Shown: positions 35,483 through 44,206, numbered from the stretch's first letter. The stretch is 48,899 bases of DNA from Bacteroidota bacterium (GCA_947466965.1 CANIFU010000017.1:1-48899), one strand, 5' to 3'. Program-made: numbers and translations. The notes: generated from the sequence alone by a model not told the origin.

Positions 35483-36910
35483 GTGAAGACGTATCATTCG
35501 TTTGCTGAAATAAGATCTGATTTGGATAGTGGTGCAACAACCTGTGTTGAACTTACAAAGTCCTACATAAAACAAATTGAATCCCAAAAAAATTTAAATG
35601 TTTTTTTAGAGGTCTTTGAGATTTCTGCTTTGGAAAAAGCAAAACTTGTAGATGAAAAAATTAAATCGAAAACCGCTGGTAGACTTGCCGGAATGGTAAT
35701 CGCGCTTAAAGATAATCTTTGCTATAAAGGGCACAAGGTCGCTGCATCATCAAAAATTTTAGACGGGTTTGTGTCACAATACAGCGCAACCGTTATTGAA
35801 CGATTGCTTGCAGAAGATGCTATTATTATTGGTCGTTGTAATTGTGATGAGTTTGCAATGGGCAGCTCGAATGAAAATTCTGCATTTGGAAACGTATTAA
35901 ATCCACTAGACATAAAACGGGTTCCCGGAGGGTCGTCGGGAGGGTCTGCTGCCGCAGTTGCTGGTAATATGTGTATTGCCGCCCTAGGAACAGATACCGG
36001 AGGATCCATCCGTCAGCCCGCATCTTTTTGTGGTGTTGTTGGGTATAAGCCTTCATACGGGCGTGTTTCACGTTATGGTGCCATCGCATACGCTTCCTCG
36101 TTCGATCAGATCGGTCCGATTACTAAAACAGTGGAGGATGCCGCATTGATCATGGAAGTGGTGGCAGGAAAAGATGAATACGACAGCACTGCCTCTTCTC
36201 GTCCGGTTCCCCTATTTTCAAAAGAATTAGACCAAACGCCAAAAAAGCTTAGAATTGCATATATTAAAGACTGCCTAGAAAACGTCGGGTTAAATCAGGA
36301 GATAAAAACCCGAATCAACGATATCATCAACAAACTTAAGGCCGCCGGTCATACTGTTGAAGCGGTTGATTTTCCATATCTAGATTACCTCGTTCCAACA
36401 TATTACGTATTAACTACCGCCGAAGCGTCTTCTAATCTTGCCCGCTATGATGGCATTAACTATGGTTTCAGAAGCAACAACGCAAGCGATTTAGAATCAA
36501 CATATAAAAAATCAAGAAGCGAAGGTTTTGGTGAAGAGGTTAAGCGTAGAATTATGTTGGGAACATTTGTTTTAAGTTCCGGTTATTACGACGCTTATTA
36601 CTCAAAGGGACAAAAGGTGAGAAGACTTCTGAAAAACAAAACAAACGAAATTTTAGAGCGCTACGATTTTATACTCTTGCCCACCACACCTGGAACCGCT
36701 TTTGAATTCGGACAAAAAGGCGCCGATCCTATTGCAATGTATCTGGAAGATATATTTACCGTGCAGGCCAATATCACAGGACTTCCTGCAATATCACTTC
36801 CTCTGGGGCAACATTCTAATGGACTTCCTTTTGGCGTTCAAATAATCGGAAAAAACTTTGCCGATTCGGATGTTTTTGCCTTTTCGAACTACCTGATGCA
36901 TAATTGTTAA
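35483..36910 (+). CDS. gatA: Asp/Glu-tRNA amidotransferase subunit A (GatA)
   Basis: 475 residues from GTG 35483. The amidase signature is complete with the Ser-cisSer-Lys triad: K76 in IALKDNLCYKG, S151 in VPGGSSGGSAAAVA and S175 in GTDTGGSIRQPASF. GatA-specific blocks such as SRYGAIAYASSFDQIGP, AEASSNLARYDGINYG and RRIMLGTFVLSSGYY separate it from generic amidases. It releases ammonia from glutamine or asparagine to convert misacylated Glu-tRNA(Gln) or Asp-tRNA(Asn). gatB and gatC are not in the window. It lies directly after the tatA terminator. Confidence 0.96.
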   Translation: MKTYHSFAEIRSDLDSGATTCVELTKSYIKQIESQKNLNVFLEVFEISALEKAKLVDEKIKSKTAGRLAGMVIALKDNLCYKGHKVAASSKILDGFVSQYSATVIERLLAEDAIIIGRCNCDEFAMGSSNENSAFGNVLNPLDIKRVPGGSSGGSAAAVAGNMCIAALGTDTGGSIRQPASFCGVVGYKPSYGRVSRYGAIAYASSFDQIGPITKTVEDAALIMEVVAGKDEYDSTASSRPVPLFSKELDQTPKKLRIAYIKDCLENVGLNQEIKTRINDIINKLKAAGHTVEAVDFPYLDYLVPTYYVLTTAEASSNLARYDGINYGFRSNNASDLESTYKKSRSEGFGEEVKRRIMLGTFVLSSGYYDAYYSKGQKVRRLLKNKTNEILERYDFILLPTTPGTAFEFGQKGADPIAMYLEDIFTVQANITGLPAISLPLGQHSNGLPFGVQIIGKNFADSDVFAFSNYLMHNC

Positions 36911-36986
36911 TTTTCGTTTTAAAAACTCTTTTTGTGATTCAGGCAATTTTTCGTTGATAAAAACGCTTTACTAATATAATCTTTCT

Positions 36987-37016
36987 TGTTATTTTAAACA
37001 ATCATTGCGATATTTG
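36987..37016 (+). promoter_or_regulatory. Putative promoter of the LysM transglycosylase
   Basis: TTG (36987-36989), a 19-base spacer, and GATATTTG (37009-37016, one mismatch to TAnnTTTG) fit the Bacteroidota -33/-7 layout. The -7 box ends six bases before the GTG at 37023, so transcripts would have almost no leader. Confidence 0.35.
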
Positions 37017-37022
37017 TAAAGA

Positions 37023-38534
37023 GTGGTAAAAATAAATTATTCATACAAAAAAACGATTTGTTTCGTTAGTATACTCTTGTGGGGAGTTGGGGTAACATTC
37101 ACCTTGCGCGCTCAAACAACCGTTGGATATGCACCCGAAACAATGATAGACGATCCGATTGCAGCGGCACTGGATAGTTTATATAAATTAAATCTTTTCG
37201 AAAAAGGATATGGTAAAATAGCCTATCCCAAAAATCCTAAATTTAATTTCCCCCACGATTCGGTTCCCAGATACGATGAACTGATTTATGAATCGCGACT
37301 GGCAAAGCTGGACGCCTCTTCCCCATTTGATTTACAATACAACCCTGTTGTAAGGGGATATATCGACATGTATACCTTGCGAAGAAGAGAGCTCGTTTCC
37401 CGAATGATGGCTTTGTCTCAGTTTTATTTTCCCATGTTTGAGGAGCAACTCGATAAATATAATTTGCCTTTAGAATTAAAATATCTGGCAATTTGTGAGT
37501 CGGCACTAAACCCTCTAGCAAAAAGCCGCTCGGGAGCAATGGGGTTATGGCAATTTATGTACCCTACCGGAAAAATGTTTGGACTAAAAGTTTCGTCTTA
37601 TGTTGATGAGCGCTGCGATCCCTACAAATCAACCGTTGCAGCATGTGAATATTTTGAATACTTATACCGACTGCTAGGCGACTGGCAAATGGTTTTGGCG
37701 GCGTATAATTGCGGACCTGGCAATGTAAACAAGGCGATACGAAGAAGTGGAGGAAAAAAAACCTATTGGGAGGTGCGCCCTTTTCTACCAAAAGAAACCC
37801 AGGGTTATGTTCCTGCATTTATTGCCGTAAACTATGTGATGAACTATACCTCTGAACACAACCTCTATTCTGCAATCCCTAAAAAAACCTTTTTGCAGGT
37901 TGACACAATTTCAATTAAAAAACAACTTAGTTTTTCACAAATATCCAGTATTTTAGATATTCCAGAAGACGAGTTACAATATTTAAACCCTAGCTACAAA
38001 AAAAATGTTATTCCCTATCTGCCAGATGAGACGAACACGCTGGCCCTGCCTTCTGCAAAAATGGGAATATTTGTCGCTAATGAAGAAAAAATATATTGTG
38101 CCGGAAAAGACACGCTGCACAGCCAAGATGTTCTTGTGACACAAGAAACAATTAAAATCCACACCGTAAAAAAGGGGGAACACTTAAGTACTATTGCAAA
38201 ACGTTACGGATGTTCTGTTGCAGAGTTAAAGACATGGAATAGCATTGCAACGTCTTCTGTAAAGCCTGGTAAAAAATTAACAATCTACATCTATGGCAAA
38301 AAAAAAACAGATAATAAAATCATAACCACAATAGATAATAAAGGAGCAATAGCGGACGAAAGCAAAACAAACACCGCTGTAAAATTTAAATACTACACGA
38401 TACAAAAGGGGGACTCTCTTTATAAAATAGCACAAAAGCACAAAACAACAGTTGCAGAGCTGAAAAAGCTGAATAATTTCGGGGAAAAATATTCGTTATT
38501 GCCTGGCAAGAAACTCAAGGTCGGTAGCATTTAA
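37023..38534 (+). CDS. MltD-like lytic transglycosylase with two LysM domains
   Basis: 503 residues from GTG 37023. A signal peptide (about 1-31) precedes a goose-lysozyme/SLT domain (about 130-290) with catalytic E159 in LAICESALNPLAKS and the motifs GAMGLWQFMYPTG and LAAYNCGPGNVNKA. Two LysM domains follow (about 378-422, VKKGEHLSTIAKRYGCS; and 450-498, IQKGDSLYKIAQKHKTT), which bind the glycan strand. The enzyme cleaves the MurNAc-GlcNAc bond with 1,6-anhydro product formation and acts in the periplasm during wall growth. Context with EnvC-like and other envelope genes fits. Confidence 0.94.
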   Translation: MVKINYSYKKTICFVSILLWGVGVTFTLRAQTTVGYAPETMIDDPIAAALDSLYKLNLFEKGYGKIAYPKNPKFNFPHDSVPRYDELIYESRLAKLDASSPFDLQYNPVVRGYIDMYTLRRRELVSRMMALSQFYFPMFEEQLDKYNLPLELKYLAICESALNPLAKSRSGAMGLWQFMYPTGKMFGLKVSSYVDERCDPYKSTVAACEYFEYLYRLLGDWQMVLAAYNCGPGNVNKAIRRSGGKKTYWEVRPFLPKETQGYVPAFIAVNYVMNYTSEHNLYSAIPKKTFLQVDTISIKKQLSFSQISSILDIPEDELQYLNPSYKKNVIPYLPDETNTLALPSAKMGIFVANEEKIYCAGKDTLHSQDVLVTQETIKIHTVKKGEHLSTIAKRYGCSVAELKTWNSIATSSVKPGKKLTIYIYGKKKTDNKIITTIDNKGAIADESKTNTAVKFKYYTIQKGDSLYKIAQKHKTTVAELKKLNNFGEKYSLLPGKKLKVGSI

Positions 38535-38608
38535 CGTGTTTTAACTGCAGTTTAAACAGCAACCCTTCACTTTTTTATTTAAAAACACACCAGCAGCAAG
38601 CCATTCAA

Positions 38609-39070
38609 ATGAAAACAATTGTTTCACTAATTCTTGTCCCATTTTTTTTGATAACTTTTGTGTCGGCCGTTGCTCAAGAGCCAGATTCGATTGCAAAAAA
38701 AATACTCGACTTTTGTGAAAAACATAAGGGAAAAAAAGTGGGAAAGGGAGAGTGTTGGGATTTAGCAAAGGAAGCCCTAAATGAGTCGGGAGCAACATGG
38801 ACGCCGCCCTATATGTTTGGTAAACCACTAAGCAAAAAGGAGGCGCTTCGCGCGGGTGATATTCTCCAGTTTGAAAAAGTAAAAATAGAGTCTCCAGATG
38901 GCTCATGGAAGGATCTGCCCCACCACACCGCAATCGTTTTTAAAGTCATTGACAAAAATAAAATTATAATGGCCGAGCAAAATGCAAACGGAAAAAAATT
39001 CGTTCTGTTTTCTGAAGCAGATCTTTCGCAGATTACAAAGGGGAAATTAACTTCATTCCGACCAAATTAA
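38609..39070 (+). CDS. Small secreted Cys/His hydrolase-like protein (NlpC/P60-CHAP-like fold suspected)
   Basis: 153 residues. A signal peptide ends near VSAVAQ (about 23). The mature part has a compact pattern: C49 in VGKGECWDLAKEAL, H105/H106 in LPHHTAIVFKV and Q124/N125 in MAEQNANG. This C-H-polar order, with a GDILQFE strand before the histidine, recalls NlpC/P60-, CHAP- and BBC1/AIM3-type papain-like domains. Substrate is not known; peptidoglycan amide bonds are plausible given the LysM transglycosylase 74 bases upstream. No T9SS tail, so periplasmic or released by another route. Family membership is inferred from motifs. Confidence 0.7.
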   Translation: MKTIVSLILVPFFLITFVSAVAQEPDSIAKKILDFCEKHKGKKVGKGECWDLAKEALNESGATWTPPYMFGKPLSKKEALRAGDILQFEKVKIESPDGSWKDLPHHTAIVFKVIDKNKIIMAEQNANGKKFVLFSEADLSQITKGKLTSFRPN

Positions 39071-39112
39071 TCACAGAACCAAAACACTAAAAAACATTTC
39101 TTGTGGTAATAT

Positions 39113-39120
39113 TAAATTTG
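39113..39120 (+). promoter_or_regulatory. Putative -7 promoter box of the secreted cassette (TAAATTTG)
   Basis: A perfect TAnnTTTG match 27 bases before the ATG at 39148, in the 77-bp spacer after the small Cys/His gene. It would drive the four tightly spaced genes 39148-42627. The -33 element is unclear. Confidence 0.45.
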
Positions 39121-39147
39121 TTTTAAATTAGCAGAAAATCTCTTTCA

Positions 39148-40404
39148 ATGAAAAAGATGTTGCGTAGTATACTTATTGCTGTTTTGTTTTGTTCTCAATT
39201 TACATTCGCACAAGACTTTTCGTATTCAAACATAAGCCTTGTAAGTGTTACATTTAGTGGCGGAAACCTTAACATTCGTTCGGACAGCGGAGGTGCGGTC
39301 TATTCTTCGCCCCAATACCTAACAAGCGCCACCAAACAAAAGCCTGTTGCATATGTTAGCGGAAACGCACCACGAGCTGCAGCCTCCTTTACCATTGATT
39401 GCCCTTCTGTTCCCGACTCGGTAAACGTAAGAGGGTTTGGGTCGGACGCTATAAACTTTTCGTCTGTAAAAGTCGTTGTAAACCCATCATCAGGAACACT
39501 ACACACATTTAACTACCCCGCCAAAACAGGATCTCACGTTTTTACAACTTCTATTGTTCGTTTTTTTAAGCCGTATACAATCAACTGGGAAATATCCTTC
39601 GACAACGGAATAACTTGGAAATCAATTGGAGCGAGCAATAATACACTATATGTAACCCGGAGCGCTCCTCAAACGGAAGGAACAAATTACAAATGGTATC
39701 ACACCGTTTTCGATCTGAGCTGCAGAAATGCGCAATACAAAAGTCTGGACACCGCTATCATTTCAAGCGTCTGGGGCGAATTCACTGATCACATTGTTTT
39801 AAATTATAACAACGACAGTCTGTTTTATTACAAGATTATGAACTCTCCAAACGTAACGCTTGGTAGTCTTTTACAAAACCGCGATGCCGAATGCTATACG
39901 TTTGCTCAACTCTTTTTGGCTTCAATAAAAATACAAGGTGTCGTTCGCACAAACAACTATGTTTACATCACCCCGATAAATAATTCTGTGTGTGGAAATG
40001 TTGTAAATCGATTCCTCGTTAAAAATTGGAGCTTCGGAACACCTACTGCTTCATCGACGTGTTCTGCATTCCCATATAAAAACACATACAACTCTGCTAT
40101 CGGTTCTATTCCTGCGCCATTTGATCAATATGTTTTTATTACTTCTGATGTAACAGACCTGTCGGGAATACCAGGATCTTGTAATATTCGACCGGCATCC
40201 TATTTCAATAATCACCAAATCGCTAAAGTTGACGGCGTTTATTATGATGCGTGTTATGGGGTAACATTTCCAACGCTTGGATCAATAAAATCAGCTGCAT
40301 TTAGTGGTTGGAGCTTCCGTTATACGACTAGCGGAATAACAAATTGTTTTTTTACAAACGACCTTTCACAATCTGATCTTTCAGAATCAATAAGTACATT
40401 TTAA
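39148..40404 (+). CDS. Secreted transglutaminase-like protein
   Basis: 418 residues with a signal peptide (about 1-21, FTFAQ). The N-terminal half (about 25-225) looks like beta-rich Ig-type domains. The C-terminal half has an order of residues typical of transglutaminase-like cysteine proteins: C249 in NRDAECYTFAQLFLASIKIQG, H356 in YFNNHQIAKVDG and D367 in VYYDACYG. Further cysteines (192, 282, 305, 344, 400) could form disulfides. There is no type A or CHU_C sorting tail. Known members cleave or cross-link peptides; which activity applies here is unknown. It is first of four genes with 1-, 13- and 16-base gaps. Assignment rests on motif reading, not on a search. Confidence 0.65.
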   Translation: MKKMLRSILIAVLFCSQFTFAQDFSYSNISLVSVTFSGGNLNIRSDSGGAVYSSPQYLTSATKQKPVAYVSGNAPRAAASFTIDCPSVPDSVNVRGFGSDAINFSSVKVVVNPSSGTLHTFNYPAKTGSHVFTTSIVRFFKPYTINWEISFDNGITWKSIGASNNTLYVTRSAPQTEGTNYKWYHTVFDLSCRNAQYKSLDTAIISSVWGEFTDHIVLNYNNDSLFYYKIMNSPNVTLGSLLQNRDAECYTFAQLFLASIKIQGVVRTNNYVYITPINNSVCGNVVNRFLVKNWSFGTPTASSTCSAFPYKNTYNSAIGSIPAPFDQYVFITSDVTDLSGIPGSCNIRPASYFNNHQIAKVDGVYYDACYGVTFPTLGSIKSAAFSGWSFRYTTSGITNCFFTNDLSQSDLSESISTF

Positions 40405-40405
40405 A

Positions 40406-41230
40406 ATGAGAGCGCTCTTTGTTTCTTATTTTATTCTTTTAACAATTGGCTTGCCTGCACAGATAATAGAACGGAAAATAATAATTGAAAAAGGAAATTA
40501 TTTTTTCACCACTATTGATGACAACAATCAACTTGCAACATTAAATACAGGAAAAGTAAACGATGCAATCCGTGAATCAAAAAAACTTGCCATGCCTGCC
40601 GGAAGAAATTACGACAACCCCATTATTCCATTTGCGTGGGACATTGTTGATACAAGTGTTTATGCGGTTAGTTTTTTGCTTCACCCACTAAACGACAGGA
40701 ACGAAGCAATTAAAAAAATAAGCGTGGCATCTTTAAAAGAATGGAGCAGCACCGTAACACCAATGGCGCTAATAATGCAGAGTATAGAGTCGAGCCCTTA
40801 TGCATATAACGATCCGTATTTGTTTATTACCAAAAGATCAAATATCATCAGCGGTTTTTATTTTGATGCTATATATGCAAGCGATAACTCTTTCACAATA
40901 GCAATATCAAACAATGGCGAGCTAAGCATTTGGAATTACAGCGGAAGCTCATGGAACCACAGTGATGTTTTTCAGTTCCCTGTTGATGGGTATTTTTCGC
41001 TTTTTGAAAAAGATAAAAAAACATATTTAATGTTAAACTCGGGAGTTGTCTGTGAAGCTTCAAAAGAGGGAATAAAAGCCGTAAATAAAGATTGCGGAGC
41101 TTCACTTAATGACGGCTTTCTGATTATAAACAAAGACGAAAACACAATATCCTTCATGAAAAACAGCAACCTAAATAAGCACACAGCATTAAATGAATTA
41201 ATCACCAAAAAGGCAATACGTATTTTTTAA
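40406..41230 (+). CDS. Secreted protein of unknown function
   Basis: 274 residues, not recognised. A signal peptide (about 1-19, TIGLPAQ) is followed by a strand-rich protein with repeated short segments such as FTIAISNNGELSIWNYSGSSW and KKTYLMLNSGVVCEASKEG that read like beta-propeller blades. Two cysteines lie late in the protein and could pair. The gene starts one base after the stop of the transglutaminase-like gene, indicating translational coupling and a likely functional link. No catalytic motif or T9SS sorting domain was seen. Confidence 0.75.
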   Translation: MRALFVSYFILLTIGLPAQIIERKIIIEKGNYFFTTIDDNNQLATLNTGKVNDAIRESKKLAMPAGRNYDNPIIPFAWDIVDTSVYAVSFLLHPLNDRNEAIKKISVASLKEWSSTVTPMALIMQSIESSPYAYNDPYLFITKRSNIISGFYFDAIYASDNSFTIAISNNGELSIWNYSGSSWNHSDVFQFPVDGYFSLFEKDKKTYLMLNSGVVCEASKEGIKAVNKDCGASLNDGFLIINKDENTISFMKNSNLNKHTALNELITKKAIRIF

Positions 41231-41243
41231 ATAAAACATACAA

Positions 41244-41798
41244 ATGAAAACAAATATCAGATTTTCTTTTCTCTTGATTTTACTCGCCGGAACGGCCTTC
41301 GGTAGCGACTTAACCTATTCGGTTATCAACACCACATCGGGAACGAGCTCTGGATCAATCGACTTATCGGTTACCGGAGGAGTTGCGCCTTTTACATTCA
41401 TCTGGACGGGGCCGGCTGGATTCGCAGCAACAACAGAAGACATCGGCGGACTTCCTTTGGGTGCCTATACCGTTACTGTTAGCGATAAGTATTGCGGAAT
41501 CGCAACAATTACAATTTTTGTTGATAATGATCTTTTAAGCGGTGTCGATGAAAATAACAAAAACAACATTCGTGTTTTTCCGAATCCTGCAAACGGTTTG
41601 GTTAATCTTGTTTCAGAAAAATCTCTTAATGGCGCAAGTTTTAAAATAATTAACATAGCCGGACAAGTAGTATATGAGAAAAAAGAGAGCACCGGAAGCA
41701 ACTTCTTTTTTGATGTTTCAGAAAAAGCTTCAGGAATTTATTTCATTGAAATAAAAACGCCAGGAAGTATTTCAAGAATAAGATTTGTAAAAAATTAA
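41244..41798 (+). CDS. Small SprB-repeat protein with type A T9SS sorting domain
   Basis: 184 residues. A signal peptide (about 1-20) is followed by a SprB-like repeat (about 22-95: SGSIDLSVTGGVAPFTFIWTG, then GLPLGAYTVTVSDKYCG). The C-terminal 80 residues are a type A sorting domain with VFPNPANGLVNLVS, IINIAGQVVYEKK, GIYFIEIKT and a final RFVKN, as recognised and cleaved by the T9SS. It should be exported and anchored to the surface, probably on A-LPS-like glycolipid. It is third in the cassette, 13 bases after the unknown gene. Confidence 0.88.
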   Translation: MKTNIRFSFLLILLAGTAFGSDLTYSVINTTSGTSSGSIDLSVTGGVAPFTFIWTGPAGFAATTEDIGGLPLGAYTVTVSDKYCGIATITIFVDNDLLSGVDENNKNNIRVFPNPANGLVNLVSEKSLNGASFKIINIAGQVVYEKKESTGSNFFFDVSEKASGIYFIEIKTPGSISRIRFVKN

Positions 41799-41814
41799 CC
41801 AAAAACAATTCAAT

Positions 41815-42627
41815 ATGAAAAAAAAATACTTCATTTTAATTCTTTTTTTTTATTCTCTTTTTGCTGTTGCCCAAACCGTTTGTAACCCATCCGGAAACCT
41901 TATGGTTTTTACGAACTATAGCGGTGGCAACCTGAATATTGACGTAGACGTGAATATCCCAGATTTAAAAATTGGCGTTGTAAGTTATGAAGGAACAGCA
42001 ATAACGATAAGCGGTACTTTTGCTGGTAACGTAACAAGCGTTGCCTATGCTGGATTTAACAATACCAACCTAAGCTGCGGAGGATCCATTTCAACATCAA
42101 TCTCCGGAGCGGGAAGCGCCACGACAAACATTGCCTTTGCGCCGACAGCTACACTCTCAAACTCATTCGGATACGGCTCAATCATCTGCGGTTACAGTTG
42201 TTCAACCACCACAAACCAAGGGGGGTGTAATACCGTGGATCAGATAGAAAATTATTTTTTAAACTATTTTCCCGGATGCCAACTTTATGCAAACAAAGTA
42301 CAATATGATTGCTGGACTGGAAATCAATCGCTTTCAGCAGGAGGTACATGCTGCGCGCTTGCAACAAGACTTACATCTGGTGTATCTCAAAAAAAGTTAA
42401 GCATTTTTCCAAATCCAGCAGCTGCAAACCTTACAATCGCCTTTAACACGTTTGTTTCAAACGGCACTGTTCGTGTTTTTAGTGCGGCAGGAGAGCTAGT
42501 AAAACAAGAAAGCAACATAAGCGGAACTGATCACTCTGTTAATGTTTCCGGCTTGTCTGCTGGTATTTATTTTATTGAAACCAATGACGGGGAAGAAATT
42601 TCACACCTGCGTTTTATAAAAAATTAA
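41815..42627 (+). CDS. Cys-rich secreted protein with type A T9SS sorting domain
   Basis: 270 residues. A signal peptide ends at LFAVAQ (about 20). The central region (about 22-185) has about ten cysteines and a distinct pattern: CNPSGNLMVFTNYSGGNLNID, then DLKIGVVSYEGTAITISG, GYGSIICGYSCSTTTNQGGCNTVDQIENYF and YDCWTGN. I recall this pattern recurring in Bacteroidota secreted proteins without a known function. The C-terminus (about 190-270) is a type A sorting domain (SIFPNPAAANLTI, VFSAAGELVKQ, GIYFIETND, LRFIKN). It is last in the cassette. Role unknown; disulfide-stabilised surface display is likely. Confidence 0.85.
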   Translation: MKKKYFILILFFYSLFAVAQTVCNPSGNLMVFTNYSGGNLNIDVDVNIPDLKIGVVSYEGTAITISGTFAGNVTSVAYAGFNNTNLSCGGSISTSISGAGSATTNIAFAPTATLSNSFGYGSIICGYSCSTTTNQGGCNTVDQIENYFLNYFPGCQLYANKVQYDCWTGNQSLSAGGTCCALATRLTSGVSQKKLSIFPNPAAANLTIAFNTFVSNGTVRVFSAAGELVKQESNISGTDHSVNVSGLSAGIYFIETNDGEEISHLRFIKN

Positions 42628-42700
42628 TCTTTTATACTGACCATCTCTCTTTATGGGGAAATTGTCAGCAAAAACAGTTTTTTAAGATGGGTCGATGTTG

Positions 42701-42716
42701 GGAGCGACCTCGCTCT
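42701..42716 (+). terminator. Possible weak terminator after the secreted cassette
   Basis: GGAGCG-ACCT-CGCTCT is a short GC-rich stem (five pairs plus a G-T) with a four-base loop, followed by GCTTTTTAATT. It lies 73 bases past the last cassette gene and could end its transcript. Stem length is marginal. Confidence 0.4.
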
Positions 42717-42831
42717 GCTTTTTAATTGCACAAACAACAACAATGTTGCTTGCTGCCGTTTCCACTTTTGCTTTTGAAAAGCCTACAGCAAAACAAATAA
42801 AAAAACGATTGATCTCCTAAAATTAAATTGA

Positions 42832-43989
42832 TCAGATCTTGTTCAGCGCCTGATCAAGGTCTTCAATTAAAAGATCCGCGTCCTCCAAACCAATATACAA
42901 ACGAACCATATTCCAGGGCAAAGGGTTTTCAAAACTCTTACTAGCAGCCAGGGCACAAAGGGGAAACAAAAGGGATTCATAACCACCCCAAGATGTGGCC
43001 ATAATAAAACGCTTAAGATGATCGCAAAAACGCTCTACTCCGGCTTCGTCTTCAGCGTCTATGAGGATTGACAAAAGCCCTCCACCTTGTTTCATTTGTT
43101 TTTTTGCAAGTTCTAGTTGAGGATTTTTTGCAGAGAATGGATAATTCACGTGTTTAATTTTGTGGTGTTTTTCCAAAAACTCAGACACTTTTTTTGCGCT
43201 GGCAGCACTTTGATTAACGCGCAACTCTAACGTTCTTAAACCTCTCAAAACAAGGGCTGCATCGTGTGGAGAAATACAACTACCTATTGTCATGTATTCC
43301 TCGGCCATCATTTTCATGATCCGTTCCCGTGAACCACAAACAACGCCACAAACAACATCGCTGTGTCCGTTTATATATTTAGTACCAGAATGAACAACAA
43401 GATCAACACCCATGGTAATAGGATTTTGATTGATTGGTGAATTGTAACTGTTATCGATTATCGTAGTGATTCCTTTTCCTTTTGCCAGCGTGGTGATTGC
43501 AACAATGTCCTGCATCTCAAATGTTAGGGAGTTCGGACTCTCTAGGTAAATTAGTTTGGTATTCGCCTGAATGGCCTTTTCAAAATCGTGAGCACGCCCT
43601 CCACTTACAAATGAGTACGTTACACCATATTTAGAAAGGTATTTAGAAAATAAATTATTTGTCCAACTATACGGTTTTTGAACACACACAACGTGATCAC
43701 CCGCCTTCACAGCGCTCATTACGGCAGCAGCAACAGCAGCGCTCCCGCTAGAAAAAACGAGCGCATCTTCTGTTTTTTCAAGAGCGGCAAGCTTTTTACG
43801 AAGTGTTCCAACGGTAGGATTGTAACCCCTCGTGTAGAAGGGCGTTTCTAACTCATTTGTAAGTTTTTGACGCATTTCTGCAACGGTTTTAAAACAAAAG
43901 TTCGTGCTTTGAAATATGGGAGGTGCAACAGAACCATAGTATTCATCGCGTTCTTCGCCAAGATGATTTAGAATAAAAGAATTGTCCAT
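42832..43989 (-). CDS. PLP-dependent Cys/Met metabolism enzyme (cystathionine gamma-synthase-like)
   Basis: 385 residues from the ATG at 43989; an upstream in-frame start at 44109 would add 40 hydrophobic residues unlike the family. Fold type I landmarks: YGSVAPPIFQSTNFCF, TRGYNPTVGTLRKKLAALE, FSSGSAAVAAAVMSAVKAGDHVV (split by the phosphate-binding SSGSAA), IDNSYNSPINQNP, and the PLP lysine in VHSGTKYINGHSDVVCG. The family covers cystathionine synthases and lyases, O-acetylhomoserine sulfhydrylase and methionine gamma-lyase; I cannot choose among them with confidence. It is isolated, with long gaps on both sides. Confidence 0.9.
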   Translation of the reverse strand: MDNSFILNHLGEERDEYYGSVAPPIFQSTNFCFKTVAEMRQKLTNELETPFYTRGYNPTVGTLRKKLAALEKTEDALVFSSGSAAVAAAVMSAVKAGDHVVCVQKPYSWTNNLFSKYLSKYGVTYSFVSGGRAHDFEKAIQANTKLIYLESPNSLTFEMQDIVAITTLAKGKGITTIIDNSYNSPINQNPITMGVDLVVHSGTKYINGHSDVVCGVVCGSRERIMKMMAEEYMTIGSCISPHDAALVLRGLRTLELRVNQSAASAKKVSEFLEKHHKIKHVNYPFSAKNPQLELAKKQMKQGGGLLSILIDAEDEAGVERFCDHLKRFIMATSWGGYESLLFPLCALAASKSFENPLPWNMVRLYIGLEDADLLIEDLDQALNKI

Positions 43990-44168
43990 AGAATTTAAAA
44001 TAAGATTTGTCAAAATAGTGATCTTTTTATTATTTCTTAAATATGAAAAATGCCGATGACCAAAATCCAGGCATAAAATCAAAATTACTTTTTTTCCAAA
44101 ATGTAGCAAAGTCTTTTTATTCTTGGATTCAAATTCAGCAAGCTATTTTTTGCATTTAACAAATTTCT

Positions 44169-44206
44169 ATCGTTGCCGTTTTTGAAAATAGAAAAACGGC
44201 AACGAT
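44169..44206 (+). terminator. Terminator-like hairpin with no plus-strand gene before it
   Basis: ATCGTTGCCGTTTTT at 44169-44183 pairs perfectly with 44192-44206 around the loop GAAAATAG, and TTTT follows. The shape fits an intrinsic terminator reading rightwards, yet the gene to the left (ending at 43989) runs the other way. It may end an unannotated small RNA or belong to a mobile or repeated DNA element. Confidence 0.6.

Noticed and set aside
43143-43158. A further CACGTG with partial parS similarity inside the PLP enzyme gene
   Set aside because: Only the central core and one flank fit; the palindrome breaks outside CACGTG, so it is within chance expectation.
43990-44109. Longer N-terminus for the PLP enzyme
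   Set aside because: The 40 extra residues look like translated non-coding DNA; MDNSFILNHLG at 43989 matches the family start.
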